This document shows, piece after piece, positions 9,420 through 17,810 of a DNA stretch of 64,000 bases. Source of the DNA: Deltaproteobacteria bacterium (GTDB lineage: Bacteria > Myxococcota_A > Polyangia > Polyangiales > Polyangiaceae); NCBI GenBank assembly GCA_016875405.1, contig VGRJ01000006.1, positions 1-64,000 of the forward strand. The letters run 5' to 3'. The position numbers and the translations under genes were made by a program. The number at the start of each line of letters is the position of its first letter. Position 1 is the first letter of the stretch. The notes under the pieces were generated by a model, which was given only the letters and a program-made list of their open reading frames with translations, searched no databases and was not told the DNA's origin.

Positions 9420-10424
9420 ATGTCGTGCACCGTCGCCGTGGTCGGCGCGACCGGACTCGTCGGTCGTGCCATGCTCCGCATCCTCGAGGAGCGGGCGTTC
9501 CCCGCCGAGCGCGTCCGCGCCCTTGCCTCACCGCGCTCGGTCGGCACGAGGCTCCCGTTCCGCGGGGCGGAGCTCGAGGTCGAGGAGGCTTGCGACGCGA
9601 ACTTCGAGGGCGTCCACATCGCGCTCTTCAGCGCGGGCGCGGGACCGTCGCGCAGCCTCGCTCCGGCCGCCGCCGCTCGCGGGGCAGTGGTGATCGACAA
9701 CTCGAGCGCGTGGCGCATGGACGACGCGGTGCCGCTCGTCGTGCCCGAGGTCAACCCCGAGGCGGCCCACGTGCGTCCCAGGGGAATCATCGCGAACCCG
9801 AACTGCTCGACCATCCAGATGGTGGTCGCCTTGAAGCCGCTCCACGATCTGGCGACGATCGAGCACATCGTCGTGTCGACGTACCAGGCCGCGAGCGGAA
9901 AGGGTCAGGACGCAGTCGCGGACCTCGAGGCGCAGCTGCGCACGCTCGCGCGCGGCGAGCGCCCAGTGCCAACGGTGTTCCCAGGGCCGCTCGCGGGGAA
10001 CCTTCTCTGCGACTGGAAGGCGGGCGCCGAGGACTACTCCGAAGAGGAGCTGAAGATGGTGAACGAGACGCGCAAGATCCTGGGCGACGCTTCGCTCGGC
10101 GTCTCACCGACGACGGTGCGCGTGCCGGTCGTGACGGGCCACAGCGAGTCGGTGTTCGTCCGATTCGCGAGGCCGCTCGGGGCACCTGAGGCAAAGGACG
10201 CGCTTCGCCGCGCGCCGGGCGTGACGCTGCTCGATGAGCCCTACGCACCGGGGCGCCACCCTCAGCCGATCGACTGCGCGGGTCGCGACGACGTCTTCGT
10301 TGGGCGCGTACGCGAGGACCTCGCGGTCAAGGGTGCGCTAAACCTCTGGATCGTCTCCGACAACCTGCGCAAGGGTGCGGCCTTGAACGCCGTCCAGATC
10401 GCCGAGCTCCTCGTCGCTCGCTGA
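9420..10424 (+). CDS. asd: Aspartate-semialdehyde dehydrogenase
   Basis: Catalyses NADPH-dependent reduction of aspartyl-4-phosphate to aspartate semialdehyde in the lysine, diaminopimelate, threonine and methionine pathways. The 334-residue protein begins with a Rossmann motif (VGATGLVGR, residues 8-16). It contains the active-site Cys129 in ANPNCST, the substrate-binding segment QAASGKG, and a late GHSE motif that supplies the catalytic His. Length matches the family. The ATG chosen sits directly before the Rossmann strand; the longer in-frame extension upstream has no such support and would overlap the divergent lipoprotein gene. It has no other amino-acid biosynthesis gene beside it here. 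Confidence 0.95.
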   Translation: MSCTVAVVGATGLVGRAMLRILEERAFPAERVRALASPRSVGTRLPFRGAELEVEEACDANFEGVHIALFSAGAGPSRSLAPAAAARGAVVIDNSSAWRMDDAVPLVVPEVNPEAAHVRPRGIIANPNCSTIQMVVALKPLHDLATIEHIVVSTYQAASGKGQDAVADLEAQLRTLARGERPVPTVFPGPLAGNLLCDWKAGAEDYSEEELKMVNETRKILGDASLGVSPTTVRVPVVTGHSESVFVRFARPLGAPEAKDALRRAPGVTLLDEPYAPGRHPQPIDCAGRDDVFVGRVREDLAVKGALNLWIVSDNLRKGAALNAVQIAELLVAR

Positions 10425-10436
10425 GCCGCCGGCGCC

Positions 10437-10988
10437 TCAACGACGGAGCGTTCGGCCCCCCTCGAACGAGCGGACGAGAGCGAGGATCGAGGCCGCCTCG
10501 GGGACCCCTTGGACGCGCCCGAGCTCGCGACCCGCGTCGTCGATCACCAGAACTGCGGGGACGGAGTCGACCGCGAAGATGGCCATCAGCCCGTCGGACT
10601 CGGGCCTTGATCCGCTGAGATCGAGGCGCAGCGGGACGAACGCCGACGCGGCCTGACGCACCTCGGGGTGCGTCCACACCTCGCGCTCGAGCCCGAGCGA
10701 GGCCGAGCTCCAGTTCGCGTGGAACCACACCAGCACCTTGCGACGCTGGACCCGCGCCGCGACCTGGGCCTGCGGCAGGTTGTCGAGCCATCGAAGCTCC
10801 CGCGCCGGAGGTGGGGCAGACGGCGCGTCGGCTCGGTCGAGGGCCGGGGAGCCCAAGCCCATGAAGGCGATGTCATCGACCGCGCGCGGATCGCGCGGCT
10901 CGGCGGGAGACGCGCAGGCCCCGACGACGCAGGGAATGAGCGCGAGCCCGCAGGCTACGCGACGAGCGTCACTTCTTCTTCTTCGCAC
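10437..10988 (-). CDS. Thioredoxin-fold lipoprotein lacking the CxxC cysteines
   Basis: A 183-residue protein with a signal sequence ending in lipobox VGAC (Cys25). Residues 84-175 follow the thioredoxin/DsbD gamma-domain pattern: strand KVLVWF, the helix after HANW, the cis-Pro strand VDSVPAVLVI, and a final GRVQG strand. Where active homologs have WCxxC, this protein has W93-S94-S95-A96-S97, so both redox cysteines are Ser. It therefore cannot act as a disulfide oxidoreductase and may be a structural or binding adaptor. The GTG start overlaps the end of the upstream zinc-ribbon/GYF gene by 20 bases, indicating one transcript and coupled translation. Confidence 0.8.
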   Translation of the reverse strand: MRRRRSDARRVACGLALIPCVVGACASPAEPRDPRAVDDIAFMGLGSPALDRADAPSAPPPARELRWLDNLPQAQVAARVQRRKVLVWFHANWSSASLGLEREVWTHPEVRQAASAFVPLRLDLSGSRPESDGLMAIFAVDSVPAVLVIDDAGRELGRVQGVPEAASILALVRSFEGGRTLRR

Positions 10989-12354
10989 CCGCGCGCATCA
11001 GGCACATGAGGTCGTCGGGCGCGCAACCACCCGCGCTGGTCTTCGCGGCGGCAGGCGGCGGAGGAGGAGGCGTCGCTGCGGCGGCCGCGGCGGCACCAGC
11101 GCCGGCCGGAGACTTCGCGCCACCGGCGGGAGGGGGCGGCGTCGCAGCCTTTGCGGCGGCGACCTTGGGCTCGGCATCACTCGCGCTCGCGGCCGCCGTC
11201 GCGGTGGCGCCAGCCTGAGGGGCATCTGCGGTCGCTGCCGCGGTGGCGGTCGCTGTCGCTGCGAGCTCCGCCGTAGGATCGGCCGTCTTGGGCGCGTCGG
11301 CCGTTGGAGTCGGAGCGGCAGGGGTCCCCCGCATGGCGAGGAACACGACGGCGCAGAGCAGCAGGACGACGAGCCCGCCGAGCGCGGCGAGCAGGCCTTT
11401 GTTCGCGGGCTTCGCGACCTCGACGACTTGAGGCGCCGCGACGACAACGGGTGAGGGCGCCGCGGGCGGCGGCGGAGCCGCGAGGGGGAACAGCCCTCCA
11501 TCGCTGAACGGCGCCGCGGGGGCCACGTCGCCGGAGGCGCCGACGCCAGCCGCGAGGGCCTTGAGATCAATCAAGCCCGAGTCCTCGGAGGCCGACGACT
11601 TCGGCTTCGCAGGACCACCGCCCGACTTCGACGTCAGCGTGTTGAGGGAGAAGATCGCTGAGTTCTCGTCGCTCTTCGAGCCACCGCCGAACCCGCTCGA
11701 GCCACCGCCGAAGCCGCCGCCCCCGAAGCCTCCGAAGAGGCTCCCAACCGAGCCAGAACCGCCCGAGCTACCGGAGCTTCCGGAGCCGAACGAGCCCGAG
11801 GAGCCGAAGAGCCCAGCCGACGGAGCCGAGGCACCGAACAGACCGCCGGCCGCGCCGGTGTCCATGGCCATGGTGGCGTTCAGCGCGTCGGCGGGCGCAG
11901 GAGCAGCCGCGGCCCGCTGAGCCGCGACGGCAGCCTCGTAGTTGAGCGCCCCGCCCTCGGACATCGCGAGCGTTCCGTCGAGGGTCGCGGCGGCCACGGC
12001 GGGGGCCTCGTTGCTCGCGTAGAGCGCGTCGACGATCGCGGCGACGTCCTTCAACGCCAACCAGTCGTCCATGCCCTCGGACCACACGAACGTCTCGGCG
12101 TCGACGACGCCCTCATTGTAGGCGATGACGATCTCAGGGACCGTCATCGAGCGCTGGTCGGAGTCGCTGACGCTGACCGTGTACGTCACGGAAGGCGTCG
12201 GCGCAGCAGCGCCGCCCTCGGTGCGCACGTCGCCGTTCGGGGACACGACGATCACCGCGCCGCACTTGCGGCACTTGACCTTGACGGACTTGCCCTGAAC
12301 CTTCTCGTCCGAAACCGTGTACTTGGCGGAGCAGGAGCCGCAGACGATCTTCAT
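10969..12354 (-). CDS. Zinc-ribbon/GYF single-pass membrane protein (GltJ/AgmX-like N-terminus)
   Basis: A 461-residue protein. Residues 1-40 form an MJ0042-type zinc ribbon with Cys5, Cys8, Cys28 and Cys31. Residues about 56-115 match a GYF_2 domain. Next comes a long Gly/Ser/Phe-rich disordered region, one hydrophobic segment near 320-341 (GLLAALGGLVVLLLCAVVFL), then an Ala/Pro-rich tail. The tail ends in a two-Cys motif CAPDDLMC and a run of Lys. The zinc-ribbon, GYF and membrane-segment order is that of the Myxococcus gliding protein GltJ/AgmX, but the periplasmic TonB-like domain of that protein is not visible here. A cytoplasmic sensor or assembly scaffold is plausible; the exact role is inference. 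Confidence 0.8.
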   Translation of the reverse strand: MKIVCGSCSAKYTVSDEKVQGKSVKVKCRKCGAVIVVSPNGDVRTEGGAAAPTPSVTYTVSVSDSDQRSMTVPEIVIAYNEGVVDAETFVWSEGMDDWLALKDVAAIVDALYASNEAPAVAAATLDGTLAMSEGGALNYEAAVAAQRAAAAPAPADALNATMAMDTGAAGGLFGASAPSAGLFGSSGSFGSGSSGSSGGSGSVGSLFGGFGGGGFGGGSSGFGGGSKSDENSAIFSLNTLTSKSGGGPAKPKSSASEDSGLIDLKALAAGVGASGDVAPAAPFSDGGLFPLAAPPPPAAPSPVVVAAPQVVEVAKPANKGLLAALGGLVVLLLCAVVFLAMRGTPAAPTPTADAPKTADPTAELAATATATAAATADAPQAGATATAAASASDAEPKVAAAKAATPPPPAGGAKSPAGAGAAAAAAATPPPPPPAAAKTSAGGCAPDDLMCLMRAGAKKKK

Positions 12355-12538
12355 CTTCGTGTTCGCTGGAGCGGGGGGAGACGTCAGTAGGACGATCAGT
12401 CTAGCAGGGTGACGCCGAACGGAACTAGCTTAAGTTCGCGCCTTTCCTCGAGAGGACGCACGGGCCCATCAAAAGGCTTCCGCGAGCCGCATTTCGACGC
12501 GGCCTCGAGCGCGAGGGCGAGGCGTGGTGCCCATCCGT

Positions 12539-13060
12539 TCAGCGCGGGCCGGCCCCGCGGGGGTCGCGCCGTCGCGCCCACTCGCAGAGCACCATGCCGG
12601 CGGCCACCGAGACCGGGTACGAGTGATTGATCCCGTACATCGGGATCGCCACGACCGCCGTCGATGCCTCGAGGAGCCGCGACGGGACGCCATCGTTCTC
12701 GCTCCCGAAGACGAGCACGACGTCCTCAGGGTACTCGACCTGCCAGATCGTCGTCGTCGCCTGGTCCCGCTCGACGCTGAAGAGCGGCCGGCCTCCGACC
12801 GCCGCGAGGAACGCGTCCTCGTCGCGGCACTCGACGATGCGCTCGTAGCGCTGCATCCCCATCGACGCGCGCTCGTAGTAGGGCTCGGTTCCGACGAGGA
12901 AGATCTCCTTCACGAGGAAGGAGTGGGCGACGCGGATGATCGCGCCCACGTTGAACGGGTTCTTCGCGCGGATAACGGCGACCGACATGCGCGCGCGGAG
13001 CGGCTCGAGCAGGGCCCGCTGCTCTTCGAGATCGAGGCCGAAGGGGTCGACGCGAGCCAC
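12539..13060 (-). CDS. TrmH/SpoU-family RNA 2'-O-methyltransferase
   Basis: A 173-residue SPOUT methyltransferase that would transfer a methyl group from S-adenosylmethionine to a ribose in tRNA or rRNA. The three SpoU motifs are all visible: [15 protein letters not shown] (motif 1, with the conserved Asn and Arg), [11 protein letters not shown] (motif 2), and a motif 3 segment with [12 protein letters not shown]. It is a short single-domain form without an RNA-binding extension, like TrmH. The start is GTG; the gene is divergent from asnS with only 39 bases between the two starts, so the two translation-related genes must share a very compact promoter region. The exact target nucleotide cannot be assigned. 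Confidence 0.88.
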   Translation of the reverse strand: MARVDPFGLDLEEQRALLEPLRARMSVAVIRAKNPFNVGAIIRVAHSFLVKEIFLVGTEPYYERASMGMQRYERIVECRDEDAFLAAVGGRPLFSVERDQATTTIWQVEYPEDVVLVFGSENDGVPSRLLEASTAVVAIPMYGINHSYPVSVAAGMVLCEWARRRDPRGAGPR

Positions 13061-13099
13061 GGCTCACGTCGTAGCCGTCCCCGTGGTAAAGGCGCAAGC

Positions 13100-14437
13100 A
13101 TGGCAAGCGAACGCCCCGCCGTGGTCTCGATTCAGGACCTCGCCAAGCACGTCGGCACGGAGGTCGTGCTGCAGGGCTGGCTCTACAATAAGCGCTCGAG
13201 CGGCAAGCTACACTTCCTCGAGGTGCGTGACGGCTCGGGCATCACCCAGTGCGTCATGGCGAAGGCTGACGTCGGAGAAGACGTCTTCGTCGCGGCGGAC
13301 GGGCTCCAGCAAGAGGCCTCGCTCCGCGTGAGCGGCAAGGTCGTCGCGCACCCGAAGCGCGAGGGCGTCTACGAGCTGCAGGCCACCGGCTTCGAGCTCG
13401 TGGCAGCGCCGAGCGAGGCGTACCCCATCACGAAGAAAGAGCACGGGCCGGACTTCCTCATGGACCACCGGCACCTCTGGCTCCGCAGCAAGCGGCAGCA
13501 CGCGATCATGCGGGTCCGCCACACGATCGTGACCGCGATCCGCGAGTTCTTCGATGACCGCGGCTTTACGCTGATCGACGCACCGATCTTCACGCCGAGC
13601 GCCTGCGAGGGAACGAGCACGCTGTTCGAGACCGACTATCACGGTCAGCCCGCCTACCTCACCCAGTCGGGTCAGCTCTACATGGAGGCCGCTGCCGCGG
13701 CGTTCGGCAAGGCGTACTGCTTCGGGCCCACCTTCCGCGCCGAGAAGAGCAAGACGCGCCGCCACCTGGCCGAGTTCTGGATGGTCGAGCCAGAGGTGGC
13801 GTTCACCGATCTCGAAGGCGTGATGGACCTCGCCGAGGACTTCATCTGCCACATCGTCGGACGGGTGCTCGAGCGCCGAAGGCCCGAGCTCGCAGAGCTC
13901 GAGCGTGACGTCGCCGCGCTCGAGAAAATCCAGAAGCCCTTCCCCCGCGTGACGTACACCGACGCCGTCAACCTCGTCGCCGAGGAGCGCGCCAAGCTCG
14001 AGGCCGCAAGCGAGGCACCGCGGCTCGAGTGGGGCAACGACTTCGGCGCCGAGGACGAGACGCTCCTCGCGAAGCGCTTCGACCGCCCCGTGATGGTCCA
14101 CCGCTGGCCGGAAGAGGTGAAGGCCTTTTACATGAAGCGAGACCCGGCCGACCCCCGCCTGGCGCTTGGCGTAGACGTGATCGCGCCCGAGGGTTACGGC
14201 GAGGTGATCGGCGGCGGGCAGCGCGAGGAGAGCCTCGAGGTGCTCGACGCGGCGATCCAAAAGCACGGGCTGCCGATGGACGCGTTCGAGTGGTACCGCG
14301 ACATCCGGAAGTACGGGGGCTTCCCGCACGGCGGCTTTGGCCTCGGGCTCGAGCGCATGGTGTCGTGGATGTGCGGCCTCGGTCACGTGCGCGAGACCAT
14401 CCCGTTTCCTCGAATGCTGAACCGGCTGTCCCCCTGA
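13100..14437 (+). CDS. asnS: Asparaginyl-tRNA synthetase
   Basis: Class IIb aminoacyl-tRNA synthetase charging tRNA-Asn. The 445-residue protein has an N-terminal OB-fold anticodon-binding domain (about residues 10-110, with the [20 protein letters not shown] pattern). The catalytic core follows, with motif 2 ([19 protein letters not shown]) and motif 3 ([12 protein letters not shown]). The C-terminus ([12 protein letters not shown]) is typical of AsnRS and not AspRS. The ATG at the base of the OB-fold is chosen over a much longer in-frame extension that only shadows the divergent methyltransferase gene. Presence of AsnRS means Asn-tRNA need not depend solely on the amidotransferase route. 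Confidence 0.96.
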   Translation: MASERPAVVSIQDLAKHVGTEVVLQGWLYNKRSSGKLHFLEVRDGSGITQCVMAKADVGEDVFVAADGLQQEASLRVSGKVVAHPKREGVYELQATGFELVAAPSEAYPITKKEHGPDFLMDHRHLWLRSKRQHAIMRVRHTIVTAIREFFDDRGFTLIDAPIFTPSACEGTSTLFETDYHGQPAYLTQSGQLYMEAAAAAFGKAYCFGPTFRAEKSKTRRHLAEFWMVEPEVAFTDLEGVMDLAEDFICHIVGRVLERRRPELAELERDVAALEKIQKPFPRVTYTDAVNLVAEERAKLEAASEAPRLEWGNDFGAEDETLLAKRFDRPVMVHRWPEEVKAFYMKRDPADPRLALGVDVIAPEGYGEVIGGGQREESLEVLDAAIQKHGLPMDAFEWYRDIRKYGGFPHGGFGLGLERMVSWMCGLGHVRETIPFPRMLNRLSP

Positions 14438-14519
14438 AGAGCCGCGGCAGCTTCGCGGCGAGGGTTTTCGCTTGCGCGGTCCACGCGCCGAGCGAACGCT
14501 ACTTATGGGGTCCCTTCGT

Positions 14520-15383
14520 ATGGCAAGACTCGTCGGGCTCCTCGCCAACCGCGCCGACCTGCCCTGGCGCTTCGCCGCGGCCGAACGGCGCCTTGGAACG
14601 GCCTCCCCGTTTCACATCGCGAACGCGACCCAACAGCCGTGGGGCTACGGGCTCGGCTTCTTGCAGGGCGGCGAGCTTCTGCTCTCACGACGGCCGAACG
14701 ACGATCGCCGCGAGCTTGACCTCGCGGCGGTGCTCGGCGAGGTGCGCAGCGACCTCGTCGTGACCCACGTCCGCACCGCGTCCGTCTCGCGCCTGACGTC
14801 CGACAACACGCACCCGTTTCGCTACGGCGAGTGGCTCTACGCCGACACGGGCGCGGACCCGGCCCTCGCGTCGCTCCGCCATCGATTGATTTCGATCATG
14901 CCCGAGTTCCTGGCGCGGGGGCTCCGCGGCGACACCGGGAGCGAGCTCGTCTTTCACCTCGTGCTGGGCGCGCTCCACCGCGCGGGACGGCTCGAAGGCC
15001 GCGGCGCTCCTACCGAAGCGGTCGCAGACGCGCTCGCCGCCGCGTTCGTCGACCTCGCGCGCGTCGCCGACTCAGAGGCCTCGAGCGAGGCGGAGCGCGC
15101 GGCGATCATCAAGCGAAACGTAATCGTGGCATCACCGGCGGAGCTCGTGGTGACGCGCGGAGGACCGCCGGTCGCGTATCGAACTCTGGTCGGGCGCGAG
15201 GAGCTCGCCTCGCTGTTCGACGACGAAGGGCCGCTGCGACTTCGGACGCTCGAGCTCGACACCTGCAGGCTGGTGGTGGTGGCGTCGGACTTCGACGGGG
15301 ACGCGCCGCCTCCGGGGTGGACGCCGCTCGCCGAGGGAGCGAGGATGTGCGTCCGACGCGACGATGAGCCGCACCTCTTCTGA
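14520..15383 (+). CDS. Class II glutamine amidotransferase-fold protein without catalytic residues
   Basis: A 287-residue protein with the Ntn-type glutaminase fold of the YafJ/GATase_6 group. Start MARLVG aligns with MCRLLG of active enzymes, HVRTAS is at 83-88, and NTHPF is at 96-100. The nucleophile Cys2 is Ala here, and the oxyanion motif HNG, expected after the W-x-F strand, reads DTG (109-111). Both catalytic positions are lost, so glutamine hydrolysis is not expected. The start was set by this N-terminal alignment; an in-frame ATG slightly upstream is less likely because the catalytic fold begins at the mature N-terminus. Its 3' end overlaps the next lipoprotein gene by 20 bases. Confidence 0.8.
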   Translation: MARLVGLLANRADLPWRFAAAERRLGTASPFHIANATQQPWGYGLGFLQGGELLLSRRPNDDRRELDLAAVLGEVRSDLVVTHVRTASVSRLTSDNTHPFRYGEWLYADTGADPALASLRHRLISIMPEFLARGLRGDTGSELVFHLVLGALHRAGRLEGRGAPTEAVADALAAAFVDLARVADSEASSEAERAAIIKRNVIVASPAELVVTRGGPPVAYRTLVGREELASLFDDEGPLRLRTLELDTCRLVVVASDFDGDAPPPGWTPLAEGARMCVRRDDEPHLF

Positions 15384-16068
15384 AGCAGCCGACGCATCCG
15401 CGCGCAACGAACGTGCGGCTGTGCGAACGGGGCTCGTCGCGACCGTTGGGCTCGCGCTCGTCGTCGGATGTGCCACGGCGGGCGGCGGCTTCGCGAGCGC
15501 GCGACGGTTGCCGAGCGAACCGGCGCGCCCCGACGGCGTCGCGCTCGACCGATCGAACTCGCTCGCTCCGCCCCGAGGACGCGCCGACGCGAGCGAGGGT
15601 GTGGTGACGCTGCGGACCCCGCTCGGCGTCGATGCGGCTCGCCGGACGTTGCGCGAGTTCTTCGAGGCGGTCGTCGCCGAAGACGTCGGGCGGCTCGGCG
15701 CGCTCGCGAGCCCGACCGCGGTCGTGAGCGACCTGCGGAGCGGCGCGGCCGATCGCGCCCAAAACTTTGGGTTCTCCTGGCGGCTGCGCTTCGGAAAGCA
15801 CGACTTCCTCGGGCTCGCCCCCGCGAGCCTCTACCGGGAGAGCGAGCTCGAGAGCTTCGACGCGCGCGATCCGGGCTCGCTGCCGCTCGAGCTCCGCGGG
15901 GCCAACTCGGGCGAAGCACCGGAGCCCGAAGACGTGATTTTGCGCGCGACCATCCTCTCGCAAGGCACGAAGGGCGAGCGACTCTTCGGCGATACGCTGA
16001 CGTTCTGGCTGCGACGGGTCGAGGAGCGCTACGTAGTGAGCCGAGTCGCAGAGGAAGTTCCCGAGTGA
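15364..16068 (+). CDS. Lipoprotein of unknown function
   Basis: A 234-residue protein with a hydrophilic N-terminal stretch of about 20 residues, a hydrophobic core and lipobox VVGC followed by ATAGGG. The mature part, about residues 85-230, has the pattern of a small alpha+beta domain (LREFFEAVVAEDVGRLGAL, then beta strands) reminiscent of NTF2-like folds, but similarity is too weak to assign. The gene starts 20 bases inside the end of the amidotransferase-like pseudoenzyme gene, so the two are very probably co-translated. Function unknown. Confidence 0.72.
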   Translation: MSRTSSEAADASARNERAAVRTGLVATVGLALVVGCATAGGGFASARRLPSEPARPDGVALDRSNSLAPPRGRADASEGVVTLRTPLGVDAARRTLREFFEAVVAEDVGRLGALASPTAVVSDLRSGAADRAQNFGFSWRLRFGKHDFLGLAPASLYRESELESFDARDPGSLPLELRGANSGEAPEPEDVILRATILSQGTKGERLFGDTLTFWLRRVEERYVVSRVAEEVPE

Positions 16069-16120
16069 GCCGGTCGAAGATTTCGACACGCAGCCTCGAG
16101 ACGCGTACGGTCTTCTACTG

Positions 16121-17113
16121 ATGTCTTCGGTGAAAGTCGCGTTCGTCGCCTCGGGGGGTGCAGCGCGTGGCCTCGCACATTTGGGTGTGCTGAAGGCGTG
16201 TGAGGAGCTCGGCCTCGTGCCCGAGATCTTCGTTGGGACGAGCTCCGGTGCGCTCGTCGGCGCGATGTACGGACAGGACGTCCCGCTCGACGTGATGCTC
16301 GATGGCTACCGACTGCCGTGGCGCCGACGCCATCAAGGCCCACGACTCCACATGTCGACGTTCCTCGGCATGCCCACGCCGGAGGAGCTGCTCGACTTCG
16401 GGCACCTGACGTCGGGCCTGTTCTCGATTCGAAGGCTCGAGGTCTACCTGCGGCGTCACTTGCCGATCAACGACTTTCGTCAGCTGCCGAAGCCGGTCTA
16501 CGTCACCGCGGTCGACATCGACTCCGGGGAGCGCGCCGTGTTCGGTCCCGGCTCGAACGAAGCCGTCCCGGTGAGCGAGGCCGTGGCGGCGAGCTGTTGC
16601 GTCCCCGGCCTCTTTCGACCGATCGAGGTAGGCGGTCGCTTCTACGTCGACGGCGAGGTCGCGCGCACCCTCTCCGCAGACATCGCCGTCGAGGCCGGGG
16701 CTGACGTGGTGATCATCTCGAACATCTACCGGCCGCAGCGCGATCGCGGCTCGAAACGATCGCTCGCTCAGAAGGGCATGCACCGCGTGCTCCGCCAGTC
16801 GCTCTCGACGCTCTTGACCGAGAAGGAGCGCCGGGGCGTCGAGGTCCTCGCGCACCGATACCCACACGTCACCTTCATCGACATCGCGCCCGACCTCGGA
16901 CCGTACGGCTACCTGAACCGCTTCTCCGCGCGACCGGTCGTGCTGCGCGGCTACGGCACCGCGCTCCGCGCGCTCGCGAGCGCGAAGGCCGACGGGGTGT
17001 TCGACCGAGTCCTGCCACGCGCCTCGGACGTTAGCCTGCCGGGCGCCGACGACGGCGCGGCCGACGTGAGCGGGAGCCTCGCGACTCGGCCCGGCCTACG
17101 CATCGTCGGGTGA
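16121..17113 (+). CDS. Patatin-like phospholipase
   Basis: A 330-residue lipid acyl hydrolase of the patatin/RssA family. The oxyanion loop GGAARG is at 12-17, the nucleophile elbow GTSSG at 39-43 (Ser41), and the catalytic Asp177 lies in VDGEV, where most members have DGG or DGA. There is no signal peptide, so it is probably cytoplasmic or membrane-peripheral, like RssA. The C-terminal part includes the hydrophobic-basic stretch typical of bacterial patatins. It lies 52 bases after a lipoprotein gene on the same strand. Substrate is not determined; membrane phospholipids are likely by family. Confidence 0.9.
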   Translation: MSSVKVAFVASGGAARGLAHLGVLKACEELGLVPEIFVGTSSGALVGAMYGQDVPLDVMLDGYRLPWRRRHQGPRLHMSTFLGMPTPEELLDFGHLTSGLFSIRRLEVYLRRHLPINDFRQLPKPVYVTAVDIDSGERAVFGPGSNEAVPVSEAVAASCCVPGLFRPIEVGGRFYVDGEVARTLSADIAVEAGADVVIISNIYRPQRDRGSKRSLAQKGMHRVLRQSLSTLLTEKERRGVEVLAHRYPHVTFIDIAPDLGPYGYLNRFSARPVVLRGYGTALRALASAKADGVFDRVLPRASDVSLPGADDGAADVSGSLATRPGLRIVG

Positions 17114-17213
17114 CGAGCGCCCCTGCCGCTCGACGACTCCTGCGCGCTCGAGCGTCCATAGGCGCTTTTCGGGTTCTCGCGGAATGTCGACTCGGCTATC
17201 CCGGTTTCGCTCG

Positions 17214-17756
17214 ATGAAGACCTCGATGATCGCCCCGCTCGCGAACTTCGGCCGCGCGCTCGCATGCGCCGCGTGCCTCGTGCTGACGGGCACATCGGCG
17301 GTCGGCTGCGCGACGCACTTCATCCCGAACACGGATGTCGAGGATACGTCGGAGCATCGCAGGGTCGTCGCGTTCTGCGAGGCCTACCGAAAGGGGGTCG
17401 AGCGTAAAGACGTGCCGACGCTGCTCGGCATGGCGTCGCCGAGCTACTACGAAGAGGGGCCGAACGCCGACGCGAGCGACGACCTCGACTACGCCGGCCT
17501 GAAGAGCTACCTGACGAACAGGTTCGAGGGCGCGAACAACATCCGCTACGAGGTCCGCTATCGGCGGATCACCTTCGAGAAGCGCAAGTGCCTGCGCTCG
17601 GACGTGAAGTGCGACCGCGTGCTCGTCGACTACACGTACAGCGGCAGCTACCGCCTCGGAACGAAGGACGGCGAGAAGTGGAAGAGCACGGTCGAGGAGA
17701 ACCGCCTCGAGCTCGTGCCTCACGGTGAGACTTTCCTGATCGTCACCGGGATGTGA
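17214..17756 (+). CDS. Small lipoprotein of unknown function
   Basis: Predicted lipoprotein of about 180 residues with lipobox AVGC in a long signal peptide. Two ATG starts are possible, 10 codons apart; the downstream one is chosen because it gives a more usual signal-peptide length, but neither has a clear ribosome-binding site. The mature domain (FCEAYRKGVERKDVPTLLGM, then several beta strands) has the shape of an NTF2/SnoaL-like fold: helices followed by a curved sheet. Two Cys (KCLRSDVKC) could form a disulfide. It is convergent with the sugar cassette, with a hairpin directly after the stop. Confidence 0.75.
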   Translation: MKTSMIAPLANFGRALACAACLVLTGTSAVGCATHFIPNTDVEDTSEHRRVVAFCEAYRKGVERKDVPTLLGMASPSYYEEGPNADASDDLDYAGLKSYLTNRFEGANNIRYEVRYRRITFEKRKCLRSDVKCDRVLVDYTYSGSYRLGTKDGEKWKSTVEENRLELVPHGETFLIVTGM

Positions 17757-17757
17757 G

Positions 17758-17792
17758 CCCGCTCTCGTTGCGGGCGACGCGAGCTCGCCCGG
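17758..17792. terminator. Overlapping hairpins between convergent genes
   Basis: Two mutually exclusive inverted repeats follow the stop codon: GCCCGC/GCGGGC (17758-17763 with 17771-17776) and CGGGCGA/TCGCCCG (17772-17778 with 17786-17792). Both have 7-base loops. They sit in the 54-base gap between converging genes, which suggests a bidirectional terminator; no U-tract is present. Confidence 0.45.
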
Positions 17793-17810
17793 GGGCGTCA
17801 TCCTGCGCCG

